Shown here: piece by piece, positions 56,008 through 64,000 of the stretch
Position numbering within the stretch: position 1 is the stretch's first letter
Layout of the letters: every line of letters starts with the position of its first letter
NCBI RefSeq assembly: GCF_009712035.1
Contig: NZ_VILB01000013.1
Span: 309,555-373,554 of the forward strand
Source: Anabaena sp. UHCC 0187
GTDB lineage: Bacteria > Cyanobacteriota > Cyanobacteriia > Cyanobacteriales > Nostocaceae
Reading direction: 5' to 3'
Length of the DNA: 64,000 bases
Notes under the pieces: generated by a model
What the model saw: the letters and a program-made list of their open reading frames with translations, nothing else
Told to the model about the DNA's origin: nothing
Databases searched by the model: none
Program-made: the position numbers and the translations under genes

Positions 56008-56922
56008 ATGTCTGTAGTTTCTAACATTACTGTTAAAGTTCCCGCCACAACTGCAAATTTGGGTCCGGGTTTTGATTGCATTGGTGCAGCTTTAAAGCTG
56101 TACAACGAATTTAAGTTTACTACCCTTGATACAAGTGAGCTAATTATTCAAGTCTCTGGTTCAGAAGCCGAAAAGGTGCAAACTGATGAGAGTAATCTTT
56201 TATATCAGGCGTTTGTCAACTTATATCAACATATAAAACAAACACCGCCAGCGGTGAAAATAGAGATTAAGTTGGGTGTACCACTAGCGCGAGGTTTAGG
56301 TAGTTCAGCGACGGCTATTGTCGGGGGGTTAGTTGCGGCCAATGAATTGGCAGGTGCGCCTTTATCTGAGTTGCAGGTGATGGAATTAGCGATCGCTATG
56401 GAAGGACATCCTGATAATGTAGTACCAGCGTTGTTCGGTGGCTGTCGTCTAGCTGCTACCAGCAGTAAAGGTTGGGAAATTTGTGATATTCCCTGGCATC
56501 GGGATATAGTGACCGTGGTAGCAATTCCTGATTTTGAGTTATCAACCTCAGAAGCACGAAAGGTTGTACCCACAGAAATCAGCCGTGCAGATGCAATTTT
56601 TAATATTTCTCATTTAGGTTTATTATTGCGGGGTTTAGCAACTAATCGGGAAGAATGGTTAACAGCAGCTTTACAAGATAAGTTACACCAACCTTATCGC
56701 CAAACCTTGATTCCTGGTTATGATGCCGTGAATGCAGCGGCTGTTGCTGCTGGTGCTTATGGCATGGTAATTAGTGGCGCGGGTCCCACACTTTTAGCTT
56801 TAGTAGATACAAGTCAAGTAAAATCTGTTGAAATAGCAATGGCAAACGCTTGGACGCAAAAGGGAATTACCTCAATTGTGAGATCACTCCCCCTCGATAC
56901 CCAAGGGGCAACTCTATTGTAA
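56008..56922 (+). CDS. thrB: Homoserine kinase
   Basis: A 304-residue GHMP kinase that phosphorylates L-homoserine in threonine synthesis. The N-terminus VKVPATTANLGPGFDCIGAAL and the ATP-binding PLARGLGSSATAIVGGLVAAN motif are diagnostic; the C-terminal GHMP motif is AYGMVISGAGPTLLAL. ATG 56008 after an AT-rich leader. No thrA or thrC adjacent, as usual in cyanobacteria. Monocistronic. Confidence 0.95.
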   Translation: MSVVSNITVKVPATTANLGPGFDCIGAALKLYNEFKFTTLDTSELIIQVSGSEAEKVQTDESNLLYQAFVNLYQHIKQTPPAVKIEIKLGVPLARGLGSSATAIVGGLVAANELAGAPLSELQVMELAIAMEGHPDNVVPALFGGCRLAATSSKGWEICDIPWHRDIVTVVAIPDFELSTSEARKVVPTEISRADAIFNISHLGLLLRGLATNREEWLTAALQDKLHQPYRQTLIPGYDAVNAAAVAAGAYGMVISGAGPTLLALVDTSQVKSVEIAMANAWTQKGITSIVRSLPLDTQGATLL

Positions 56923-56944
56923 ATTTGAGATTTTGGATTTTCGA

Positions 56945-57000
56945 TTGGTAATTGGTAGTGAAAAACCAATTACCAAAAACCAATTACCAATTACCTATCA
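56945..57000. repeat. Inverted TTGGTAATTGGT repeat
   Basis: TTGGTAATTGGT (56945-56956) is mirrored by ACCAATTACCAA (56965-56976), followed by further CAATTACC units. Same unit as at 7121-7165. A frame starting inside it (GTG 56952) would extend the next protein by 19 repeat-encoded residues, which is not accepted. Confidence 0.75.
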
Positions 57001-57008
57001 TAATATAT

Positions 57009-57521
57009 ATGGAGAAAATTCAGTCAGAAATAGTAGCGCTGAAATCTCAAATCCAAGCACTCCAACAAGAACGCACTGCACTGACTAATCATCATGTAGA
57101 ATCGGGCGAAAATGATTCACCCTTAGCCATAGTTGAAGCTTACCGCCGTCAAGCCAGGGAAAACGTGCAATTGTCGGCTGAACTTAAAGGCATAGATGAT
57201 GCCATATATTTCCTAGAAAAGCAAATACAACAAAGAAAAGCTCATCTTAATCGGTATTTGCCTATGTCGGTTCGCATATCTCAGCAACAGGAACAGCTAG
57301 AAGAAGCCAAAAAAATTGCTCAAGTTCATGCAGAACGAGTTAACGAACTAGCATTAGAACTAGCTAAAGAAATTAAACTGCTAAAAACCTGTGCTGATGA
57401 ACTTAGTCCCATGTATTGGCAAGTTTACTACAAACCTTTCATCACAGGCTTTAAGACCATTTCTGTCCCTTTCGTTCGTTCAGATGGGGAAGTCTGGATG
57501 ATTGTCAACCGTATTGTTTAA
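57009..57521 (+). CDS. Coiled-coil hypothetical protein
   Basis: 170 residues. Two coiled-coil segments (about 1-25, MEKIQSEIVALKSQIQALQQ, and 50-125) precede a short C-terminal beta-like part (YYKPFITGFKTISVPFVRSD). ATG 57009 is preferred because it follows the repeat region and begins the coiled coil directly. No known domain. An intrinsic terminator follows at 57583. Confidence 0.72.
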   Translation: MEKIQSEIVALKSQIQALQQERTALTNHHVESGENDSPLAIVEAYRRQARENVQLSAELKGIDDAIYFLEKQIQQRKAHLNRYLPMSVRISQQQEQLEEAKKIAQVHAERVNELALELAKEIKLLKTCADELSPMYWQVYYKPFITGFKTISVPFVRSDGEVWMIVNRIV

Positions 57522-57582
57522 GAAACAGAGATAACTTTACTAAAAATTCAATCTATCGTCAAGGTGTTCATTATAATTAAAG

Positions 57583-57608
57583 ACAGCGATATTAGTCGCT
57601 GTTTTTTT
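57583..57608 (+). terminator. Intrinsic terminator
   Basis: ACAGCGA (57583-57589) / TCGCTGT (57596-57602), 6-nt loop, then seven T (57602-57608). Terminates the coiled-coil gene transcript before ndhD1. Confidence 0.85.
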
Positions 57609-57779
57609 GTTGACGTTGCAAAAATTTACATTTAGAATAGACTCGCAGCATAATTTAGTAAGTATTTATTACTATTTATTCTCCAAATTGGAAATCTTCA
57701 TAAGAAATCGTTTACAACCGTAACGATTCCTTAATATAATGTAAACAAAAGTAAAATCAAAAACATATTGTCAACAGTG

Positions 57780-59384
57780 ATGAATGCCCTAGAACTTCCT
57801 TGGTTATCAGCCATAATTTTCCTGCCCTTAGTGGCAGCCCTCGCAATTCCCATCATTCCCGATAAAGAGGGTAAAACCGTCCGCTGGTACGGCTTGGGAG
57901 TGGCACTATTAGACTTTGCATTAATTATCTTCGCCCTGTGGCAGGGTTACGACTTCCAAAGTTCAGCCCTGCAAATGACAGAAAGCTATCCTTGGATACC
58001 CCAACTTGGCTTGAACTGGTCTCTAGGGGTTGACGGTTTATCAATGCCTCTAATCCTGTTAACAGGCTTCATTAACACACTCGCAGTATTCGCGGCTTGG
58101 AAAGTAACCACCAAGCCGCGTTTATTTTATGCGTTGATGTTAGTGATGTACAGCGCTCAATTAGGTGTATTTCTCGCCCAAGATTTGTTAATGTTCTTCT
58201 TGATGTGGGAAATCGAGTTAGTACCCGTTTACTTACTAATTGCCATCTGGGGAGGTGCAAACCGCCGTTACGCAGCTACCAAATTTATTATCTATACCGC
58301 CGCAGCATCTATATTTATACTGGTAGCTGGTTTTGCAATGGCTTTCTATGGTGATAACTTCACCTTCAACATGACCGAATTGGGAATGAAAGAATATCCC
58401 AAAGCTTTAGAACTAGCACTATATGCAGGGTTCTTAATCGCTTATGGTGTTAAACTACCCATTTTCCCCTTACATACATGGTTGCCTGATGCTCATGGTG
58501 AAGCATCTGCACCCGGTTCAATGATTTTAGCTGGTGTATTGTTAAAGATGGGTGGTTATGCCCTAATTCGCTTTAACGTCGAAATGTTAACTGATGCTCA
58601 TGTTACCTTTGCCCCAGTTTTAGCAATTTTAGGTGTAGTTAATATTGTTTATGGTGCTTGTTGTGCCTTTGCTCAAACCAATCTCAAACGCCGTTTGGCT
58701 TACTCTTCAATTGCCCACATGGGGTTTGTGTTAATTGGGATTGCATCTTATACAGAAATCGGTATCAGCGGTGCTGTATTACAAATGGTTTCTCACGGTT
58801 TAATTGCTGCTAGTTTGTTCTTTCTTTCTGGTGTAACTTACGAACGTACCCACACCTTGATAATGGATAAAATGGGCGGTATAGCTAAAGTAATGCCCAG
58901 AACTTTCGCTCTCTTTACTATGGGTTCAATGGCTTCTCTGGCTTTACCCGGTATGAGTGGTTTTGTCGGTGAATTAATGGTGTTCTTAGGTTTTGCTACT
59001 AGCGATGTTTACAGTTCCAGCTTCAAAATTGTAGTCATCTTTCTATCAGCCGTTGGCGTGATTTTGACACCTATTTATTTACTTTCCATGTTGCGTCAAG
59101 TATTCTATGGTGAGAAAAATGAAGACTTACATTTAGATGCTGTAGTTCTTGATATTAAGCCTCGTGAATTGTTTATCACCGCTTGCTTGTTAGTTCCTAT
59201 CATCGGTATTGGTTTTTATCCTAAGATGATTACACAAGCTTATGATGTGAAAACAGTGGAAGTTGCGGCTCATGCTCGTCAAGTTTTACCAGTTGTCGCT
59301 CGTCAACAACCTACAAATTTGTACTCGCAAATTTTCACCACACCAACATTAGCTAGTTCCGAAATAGTGAATATAGTTGAGTAA
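57780..59384 (+). CDS. ndhD: NAD(P)H-quinone oxidoreductase chain 4 (NdhD1)
   Basis: A 534-residue, about 14-helix antiporter-like subunit of NDH-1. Hallmarks: [19 protein letters not shown] with the key Glu, [20 protein letters not shown], and [15 protein letters not shown]. The NdhD1 type takes part in NDH-1L respiration and cyclic electron flow in the thylakoid membrane. ATG 57780 ([12 protein letters not shown]) is preferred over TTG 57768. No ndhF is adjacent in this window. A hairpin terminator follows at 59437. The D1-versus-D2 assignment rests on remembered resemblance. Confidence 0.93.
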   Translation: MNALELPWLSAIIFLPLVAALAIPIIPDKEGKTVRWYGLGVALLDFALIIFALWQGYDFQSSALQMTESYPWIPQLGLNWSLGVDGLSMPLILLTGFINTLAVFAAWKVTTKPRLFYALMLVMYSAQLGVFLAQDLLMFFLMWEIELVPVYLLIAIWGGANRRYAATKFIIYTAAASIFILVAGFAMAFYGDNFTFNMTELGMKEYPKALELALYAGFLIAYGVKLPIFPLHTWLPDAHGEASAPGSMILAGVLLKMGGYALIRFNVEMLTDAHVTFAPVLAILGVVNIVYGACCAFAQTNLKRRLAYSSIAHMGFVLIGIASYTEIGISGAVLQMVSHGLIAASLFFLSGVTYERTHTLIMDKMGGIAKVMPRTFALFTMGSMASLALPGMSGFVGELMVFLGFATSDVYSSSFKIVVIFLSAVGVILTPIYLLSMLRQVFYGEKNEDLHLDAVVLDIKPRELFITACLLVPIIGIGFYPKMITQAYDVKTVEVAAHARQVLPVVARQQPTNLYSQIFTTPTLASSEIVNIVE

Positions 59385-59436
59385 TTATAAAGCCCAAAAA
59401 GGCGCTGTAGTAAATCTTAAATATGAGGAGAATTAG

Positions 59437-59472
59437 GGGTAGTTTGTAGAAACTACCCTTAAATTTTTTGAG
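59437..59472 (+). terminator. Intrinsic terminator of ndhD
   Basis: Perfect 9-bp stem GGGTAGTTT (59437-59445) / AAACTACCC (59450-59458), 4-nt loop, then TTAAATTTTTTG. Confidence 0.85.
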
Positions 59473-59480
59473 AACATGGC

Positions 59481-59514
59481 AAAATAAAAGCCCCATGAAT
59501 TTATTGAGGGGCTT
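59481..59514 (-). terminator. Intrinsic terminator of the 2TM-protein gene
   Basis: AAGCCCC (59488-59494) / GGGGCTT (59508-59514); on the minus strand the stem is followed by TTATTTT. It lies 22 bases after the stop of the convergent gene. Confidence 0.75.
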
Positions 59515-59536
59515 GTATCTTTTGATTTTTTAGTTA

Positions 59537-59905
59537 TTATGAATTAGTTATATAAACCTTCATTCCATGCAGTAATAAACCTAATCCCCATCCTAACATG
59601 GGATAAATTGCCCAAAAATATCCAGGGCTTACCACCAAATTTAACAGCACCAAAAAACCATTAATGGCAATAAAAGCAAATAGGTGTGATTTGAATCCTT
59701 TTCGTTGTTGACTATTAGACATTTGCTCTTGTTTCACTTCTACATTATTTTTTAACCATTCTTGTTCCGCAGCTTGTAGCGATTCTGAAGAAACACCTAA
59801 TTCTGAGGCTATTTCTATAATTTGTTCCCTTGTATATTCTCCCTGTTGCTTCCGTCTAAAAGCTACTTCAAGAATCTGCTGCATTTCCTCTGAGTTGTAA
59901 GTCAT
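59537..59905 (-). CDS. 2TM-domain protein
   Basis: 122 residues. The N-terminal 50 residues are helical and acidic (REQIIEIASELGVSSESLQA), a short regulatory-like segment. The C-terminus is a 2TM domain: FKSHLFAFIAINGFLVLLNL, then FWAIYPMLGWGLGLLLHGMK. ATG 59905 (MTYNSEEMQQ) rather than 59911. Such proteins are small inner-membrane proteins of unknown role, sometimes attached to histidine kinases. Convergent with ndhD; each has its own terminator. Confidence 0.8.
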   Translation of the reverse strand: MTYNSEEMQQILEVAFRRKQQGEYTREQIIEIASELGVSSESLQAAEQEWLKNNVEVKQEQMSNSQQRKGFKSHLFAFIAINGFLVLLNLVVSPGYFWAIYPMLGWGLGLLLHGMKVYITNS

Positions 59906-59911
59906 TATCAA

Positions 59912-60261
59912 TACCTAAAATGGTAAAAAATACTTGTGAGAGTTAATTTTGAAACGGTAGCTACACAGTCATTAAAAATATATTTGCTTAGGAACTGTTT
60001 AGAAACACATTTTATAGCTGAAAAATAATTGATGTCGTAATTAACAGCACAAATATAGATGAAATGCAAAATAAATCATACTGAAGATAGTGTTTTTTAA
60101 TCTATTTTTTAGAAAAGATAAAGTGTGAAACACTGTAATTATGATTTCCATGGTAGTGAAAAAATAAAAATACTTAAGTAGCTGAGATATTTTTATGATT
60201 TCCTCTTTTAGCAAGTATCAAATATTTAAAAATTAAACCTCTTATAAAAATAAATTTATTT
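59912..60261. other. 350-base AT-rich gap
   Basis: Divergent intergenic region between the 2TM-protein gene and the small membrane protein gene at 60262. Very AT-rich, several A/T runs. No repeat family, RNA fold or clear operator was recognised; it must hold promoters for both directions. Confidence 0.4.
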
Positions 60262-60507
60262 ATGAATTTATTCACACAAAACTTGCCAGAACCAGGAATG
60301 TCTCCAAACATAATTCAAGAAAATCCACCATCAGGTACAGATTTATTAATTTCCCATGGGTTACAAAAAGAACAGTACATTGGCATTATTGCCCTAGTAA
60401 TAGCTTTGATTACTGCTGTAGGATTTTTTAGCCGTAGAGTTGAATATGCTATTTTAGTAGCCCTTTTTCTCAGTGCATTTTTAATTAGTTTGTTTTTATT
60501 TTTATAA
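60262..60507 (+). CDS. Small membrane protein upstream of the proton ATPase
   Basis: 81 residues: a 38-residue soluble N-terminus (MNLFTQNLPEPGMSPNII...) and two adjacent transmembrane helices (about 39-55, IGIIALVIALITAVGFF, and 61-80, YAILVALFLSAFLISLFLFL). It ends 75 bases before the P-type ATPase on the same strand and may be co-transcribed. A regulatory small subunit is an inference from position and topology only. Confidence 0.65.
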   Translation: MNLFTQNLPEPGMSPNIIQENPPSGTDLLISHGLQKEQYIGIIALVIALITAVGFFSRRVEYAILVALFLSAFLISLFLFL

Positions 60508-60582
60508 ACAATCTGTTATTTAATCTGAATATCTCAACTATTTCACAGGCATGATTGATTAGAAAATCACAGTGATAAAACT

Positions 60583-63063
60583 ATGCAACAACAACTTCAT
60601 CCCCAAAATCAAAACAGCCAAACTAGCGATTTAGCAAATCTTAGTCTTGAAGAACTACAAACTCAATTAAGAGTTTCTTTAGAACATGGATTAACTGGAG
60701 AAGAAGCCCAACATCGTCTTTCCAGCTACGGCTATAACGAACTAGCTGATCAAAAAATTAGTGCTTTAGAGCAGTTTTTATCTCATTTTTGGGGACCAAT
60801 TCCTTGGATGATTGAAGTAGCAATAATTCTCTCAGCCCTGGTACAAGATTGGGTAGATTTTACGATTATTTTAGTTTTGTTAGTAGTTAATAGTTTAATC
60901 GGCTTTTGGACAGAATTTCAAGCGGGAAATGCCATTGCTGCTCTTAAAGCCCAACTTGCCTTGAATGCTCGTGTGAAGCGAGATGATGAATGGATCGCAG
61001 TTCTTGCCCGTGAATTAGTACCGGGAGATATTATTCATTTGCGAATTGGTGATGTAATTCCGGCAGATATTCGATTACTAGAAGGTAATTCTATTGAAGT
61101 TGATCAGGCAGCATTAACGGGTGAATCTCTACCAGTTACACGAGAAATGGGAGAGGTAGTTTACTCTGGATCTGTTCTCAAACGCGGCGAAATTGATGGA
61201 TTAGTTTATGCCACAGGTGCAAATACCTTTTTTGGTAAAACTGCCAGTTTAGTCGGTAATGCTACTATTCAAAGTCACTTTCAACAAACCATTATGAAGA
61301 TTGGTAATTTTTTAATTGCTACTGCTTTAGTATTGGTGACATTAATTATTTTTGTGGCTCTTTACCGACATGATAAGTTACTCCACATTTTGAAATTTGT
61401 TTTAGTTTTAACTGTAGCTTCTATTCCTGTAGCCATGCCAGCAGTGTTATCAGCAACTATGGCTATCGGTTCGCAAGTCTTGGCGAGAAAACAGGCAATT
61501 GTTAGCCGTTTGGAATCAATAGAAGAAATTGCTGGAATGGACATTCTTTGCTCAGATAAAACTGGGACTTTAACTTTAAATCAATTAACTTTAGGAGATC
61601 CATTTAGTTTAGATCATGTTACTGCTGATGAAATAATTTTAGCAGCAGCTTTAGCTTGTCACAATGTAGAAGAAGATCCGATTGATCAGGCAATCATGGC
61701 AGGTTTAAAAGATCAACAACAACTTACTAATTATCAGGTAACTAATTTTTTACCTTTTGACCCAGTTATTAAACGCACAGAAGCCACTATTTCTACAAAT
61801 GACGGTGGAGAATTCAAAGTTAGTAAGGGCGCACCCCAGGTAATTTTAGCCTTAGTTGCTAATAGTTCTGAGATTGAAAAAGCTGTTAATAAAACCATTG
61901 ATAACTTTGCCAAACGTGGTTTTAGATCATTAGGTGTTGCGCGAACTAATGCTGAAGGAAATTGGCAGTTTCTCGGTATATTACCCCTGTTTGATCCACC
62001 TCGTAGTGACTCAAAATTAGTAATTAAAGACTTAAAAAGTTTGGGGGTAAAAATGAAAATGCTGACTGGTGATCAAGTAGCGATCGCTAAAGAAACTTGT
62101 CGCCAATTAGGATTAGGAACTAACATATTAAATGCTAAGTTATTTAGTACCAGTGATTCTCATAAAATGGGACAAATTGCTGATGCTGTCATGCAAGCTG
62201 ATGGCTTTGGTCAAGTATTTCCCGAACATAAATATTATATTGTCGAAGCCCTACAAAAAGGAGGTCATATTGTTGGTATGACAGGGGATGGTGTCAACGA
62301 TGCACCAGCTTTAAAAAAGGCAGATGCTGGTATTGCGGTTTCTGGTGCAACTGATGCGGCTCGTGCTGCTGCTGATATCGTTTTATTAGCTCCAGGATTA
62401 ACAGTAATTGCTGATGCTGTGAGGGAAAGTCGGAAAATTTTTCAACGAATGTATAGTTATGTTTTATATAGAATTGCGGAAACAATAGACATTCTCATTT
62501 TTTTAACTCTGTCAATTTTAATTTTCAATTTCTATCCCATGACAGCAATTATGATTGTGCTATTGGCTTTATTGAATGATGGAGCAATTTTAGCTATTGC
62601 TTATGATAAAGCACTTCCTGATAATCAACCAGCTACTTGGGATATGTTTGTTGTTTTGGGTATGTCTACCTTAATTGGAATTGCCAGTGTATTTGGTTCT
62701 TTTGGTATTTTTTATATAGGTAGAGAATTACTAGAACTTAGTCCAGAAATGCTACAAACCTTAGTATATTTAAAACTTTCTGTTGCAGGTCATTTAACAA
62801 TCTTTGTGACGCGCACAAAAAAATCTTTTTGGACAGAAAAACCTGCCAATATTTTGCTATTAGCTATTTTTGGAACTCAACTTATTGCTAGTTTATTAGC
62901 TATATTTGGTTTTGGACTTATCTCTTCTATCGGTTGGGGTTTAGCTGCCATAGTTTGGGGTTATTCTTTAGGCTTACTATTTATTCTTGACTGGGTAAAA
63001 TATTTAGGATATAGATTATTTCATCATCATCTAGAATTGCGTCAACGAAATTTTAATGCTTAG
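60583..63063 (+). CDS. Plasma-membrane proton-efflux P-type ATPase (P3A)
   Basis: An 826-residue P-type ATPase of the fungal/plant H+-ATPase type. A-domain LTGESLP (178-184), phosphorylation site CSDKTGTLT with D325, KGAPQVIL nucleotide-site segment, GMTGDGVNDAPALKKADAGI hinge, and TM6-region LLALLNDGAILAIAYDKA, which holds the Asp equivalent to the proton-binding residue of plant pumps. About ten transmembrane helices. It lacks the long C-terminal autoinhibitory domain of plant enzymes. It would expel H+ and help pH or ionic balance. ATG 60583 gives a Gln-rich N-terminus. Calcium or Mg transport is less likely from the TM4 IPVAMPAVL motif. Confidence 0.93.
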   Translation: MQQQLHPQNQNSQTSDLANLSLEELQTQLRVSLEHGLTGEEAQHRLSSYGYNELADQKISALEQFLSHFWGPIPWMIEVAIILSALVQDWVDFTIILVLLVVNSLIGFWTEFQAGNAIAALKAQLALNARVKRDDEWIAVLARELVPGDIIHLRIGDVIPADIRLLEGNSIEVDQAALTGESLPVTREMGEVVYSGSVLKRGEIDGLVYATGANTFFGKTASLVGNATIQSHFQQTIMKIGNFLIATALVLVTLIIFVALYRHDKLLHILKFVLVLTVASIPVAMPAVLSATMAIGSQVLARKQAIVSRLESIEEIAGMDILCSDKTGTLTLNQLTLGDPFSLDHVTADEIILAAALACHNVEEDPIDQAIMAGLKDQQQLTNYQVTNFLPFDPVIKRTEATISTNDGGEFKVSKGAPQVILALVANSSEIEKAVNKTIDNFAKRGFRSLGVARTNAEGNWQFLGILPLFDPPRSDSKLVIKDLKSLGVKMKMLTGDQVAIAKETCRQLGLGTNILNAKLFSTSDSHKMGQIADAVMQADGFGQVFPEHKYYIVEALQKGGHIVGMTGDGVNDAPALKKADAGIAVSGATDAARAAADIVLLAPGLTVIADAVRESRKIFQRMYSYVLYRIAETIDILIFLTLSILIFNFYPMTAIMIVLLALLNDGAILAIAYDKALPDNQPATWDMFVVLGMSTLIGIASVFGSFGIFYIGRELLELSPEMLQTLVYLKLSVAGHLTIFVTRTKKSFWTEKPANILLLAIFGTQLIASLLAIFGFGLISSIGWGLAAIVWGYSLGLLFILDWVKYLGYRLFHHHLELRQRNFNA

Positions 63064-63117
63064 AAAATTATCTCAAGCCGATTAGTTAAATTGGATAAGT
63101 TTCTGAATATATAGAAT

Positions 63118-63870
63118 TTATTTCCATCCTAGACGTTTAGAAATATCGCTAACATTAATAACAGATGCGACTAATTTGTAACAAAATGTTTCCTCACTTT
63201 TAAATGAAGGTTGAAAAGGTTCACTTAAACTAATTGTTAATCTAAATTTATCAGGTTCAAAGTTTTCCAAGTTGAGTTTTTCTATTACCTCTTCACAGGA
63301 ATATATTCCTGCTTCTAAAAAACAAAGTTTATCTATCCAAATTGGATCTGTAATGGGTAAATCGTAAAAATTACCACATAAAGAAAAAAGACATCTAAAG
63401 GTTTTTTCATTTTCAGAATTATATTTAATTTGCCATTTTAATTCTTCTGGATTAATCATAGTTAATGAAGATTTAATTGGTGATATCTCTAAATCTTCAT
63501 AACGGATACGTTTCTCAAAATTACCTAATAACTTAGGTTCAGTAGAATTTTGGTTAATTTCTGGTTTAATTAGTTTTTTTACTTCTTCTAAAGTAGCTTG
63601 TCCTAAAATCTGCCATTTATAACTATAATGAATTAGCCAATTTTCAGGTTGATGACATTTTGGTTCATACCTAATCATAGGAATTCTAATAATATCAAAT
63701 AATTGGACTTCTCTACCATCTCTCATAGTGTAATGTTCTGGATATAAAGTTCCATTTATTCTATTAGAAACTGGCCGTAACCACCCTGTACCATCAGTTT
63801 TAATACCTGCAAGACAAATTCCACCATGCTTAGTAGATTTAGCAAGACAAATAATATCAAATGTCAGCAT
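63118..63870 (-). CDS. Dual-OB-domain-like hypothetical protein
   Basis: 250 residues. The N-terminus ICLAKSTKHGGICLAGIKTD followed by GWLRPVSNRINGTLYPEHYT resembles proteins named dual OB domain-containing, often found near DNA-modification or conflict genes; the call is from memory and tentative. The C-terminal half (GIYSCEEVIEKLNLENFEPD, KFRLTISLSEPFQPS) looks like a second beta-rich domain. ATG 63870. Convergent with the ATPase. Its upstream neighbours lie beyond the window. Confidence 0.55.
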   Translation of the reverse strand: MLTFDIICLAKSTKHGGICLAGIKTDGTGWLRPVSNRINGTLYPEHYTMRDGREVQLFDIIRIPMIRYEPKCHQPENWLIHYSYKWQILGQATLEEVKKLIKPEINQNSTEPKLLGNFEKRIRYEDLEISPIKSSLTMINPEELKWQIKYNSENEKTFRCLFSLCGNFYDLPITDPIWIDKLCFLEAGIYSCEEVIEKLNLENFEPDKFRLTISLSEPFQPSFKSEETFCYKLVASVINVSDISKRLGWK

Positions 63871-64000
63871 TTTTTTAGTCTTATTAACACCCTAATTATC
63901 TAAGCAATAGTAAAATAAGACTACATTATTCGTGAACAGTAATATTACCGAATTCTTGAAAAAAAGTTGAGGAGATGAATCTGGGAATATACTCAAAGAT
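63871..64000. other. Right-edge stretch, possible start of another gene
   Basis: AT-rich DNA upstream of the dual-OB-like gene. Near the edge TTGAGGAG directly precedes an ATG at 63976 (MNLGIYSK), which could be a start codon, but the ribosome-binding sequence is too close and only eight codons are visible. Not called as a gene. Confidence 0.3.

Noticed and set aside
56952-57008. N-terminal extension of the coiled-coil protein
   Set aside because: It would be translated from the TTGGTAATT inverted repeat; ATG 57009 starts the coiled coil directly.

Overview
The window looks like chromosome of a filamentous, probably heterocyst-forming cyanobacterium (Nostocales; Anabaena/Dolichospermum/Nostoc-like). 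The signs are photosystem II and NDH-1 genes, many HIP1 octamers (GCGATCGC, e.g. near 62, 8871, 17312, 28225, 45092, 56390), cyanobacteria-specific domain families (DUF1830, DUF3038, DUF4335, DUF5331, DICT), a 693-residue bacterial dynamin that from memory closely matches the Nostoc punctiforme BDLP, NtcA- and HLR1-type regulatory motifs, and abundant Nostocales-style heptamer repeats and small palindromic elements. No rRNA, tRNA, CRISPR array or intact transposase was recognised.

Layout. 1-4.0 kb: end of an unknown gene, a DMT exporter coupled to a solitary ectoine-synthase-like gene, and a GH57 glycogen branching enzyme. 4.1-4.8 kb: two divergent small photosystem II-associated membrane proteins, one of them Psb34, with HLR1 light-response elements between them. 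5-9 kb: a TPR protein and a double-ATPase oligopeptide ABC protein. 9.2-13.9 kb: a minus-strand group of two dynamin-like GTPases, one with a C-terminal J domain, plus a small membrane protein. 14-24 kb: cysK, a VapBC pair, a 2Fe-2S protein, DUF5331, YgfZ, a GH38 alpha-mannosidase and exonuclease III. 24-30.5 kb: a zinc alcohol dehydrogenase, small unknowns, a thioesterase, leucyl aminopeptidase and a MATE exporter.

30.8-37.9 kb is a lipid-synthesis region: plsX, fabH, fabD, a desaturase and plsC, with a PspA/IM30-like protein and a PstS-like binding protein in between. 38-42.7 kb is a defence-like island: a HindVP-type restriction enzyme, its C5-cytosine methyltransferase, and a UvrD-family helicase with a complete DEDDh exonuclease domain inserted into its 2B region. 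A small Cys-rich ORF follows on the other strand. 43-44.5 kb holds DUF2288 and two fused gene remnants (flotillin and a DUF4351-type protein). 44.8-49.7 kb: mutS2, carrying an in-frame heptamer-repeat insertion, then DUF3038 and DUF4335.

49.7-50.9 kb holds a decaying signalling pair: a PAS protein reduced to PAS plus the tail of a GGDEF domain, and an rsbQ-like hydrolase broken by an internal deletion. The rest carries DUF1830 behind an NtcA-type promoter, a B12-binding radical SAM protein, a DICT/degenerate HD-GYP protein overlapping a pentapeptide-repeat gene, thrB, a coiled-coil protein, ndhD1, a 2TM protein, a P3A proton-pumping ATPase with a small membrane protein upstream, and a dual-OB-like protein.

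Product names come from motif recognition and remembered family sequences; no database search was run.
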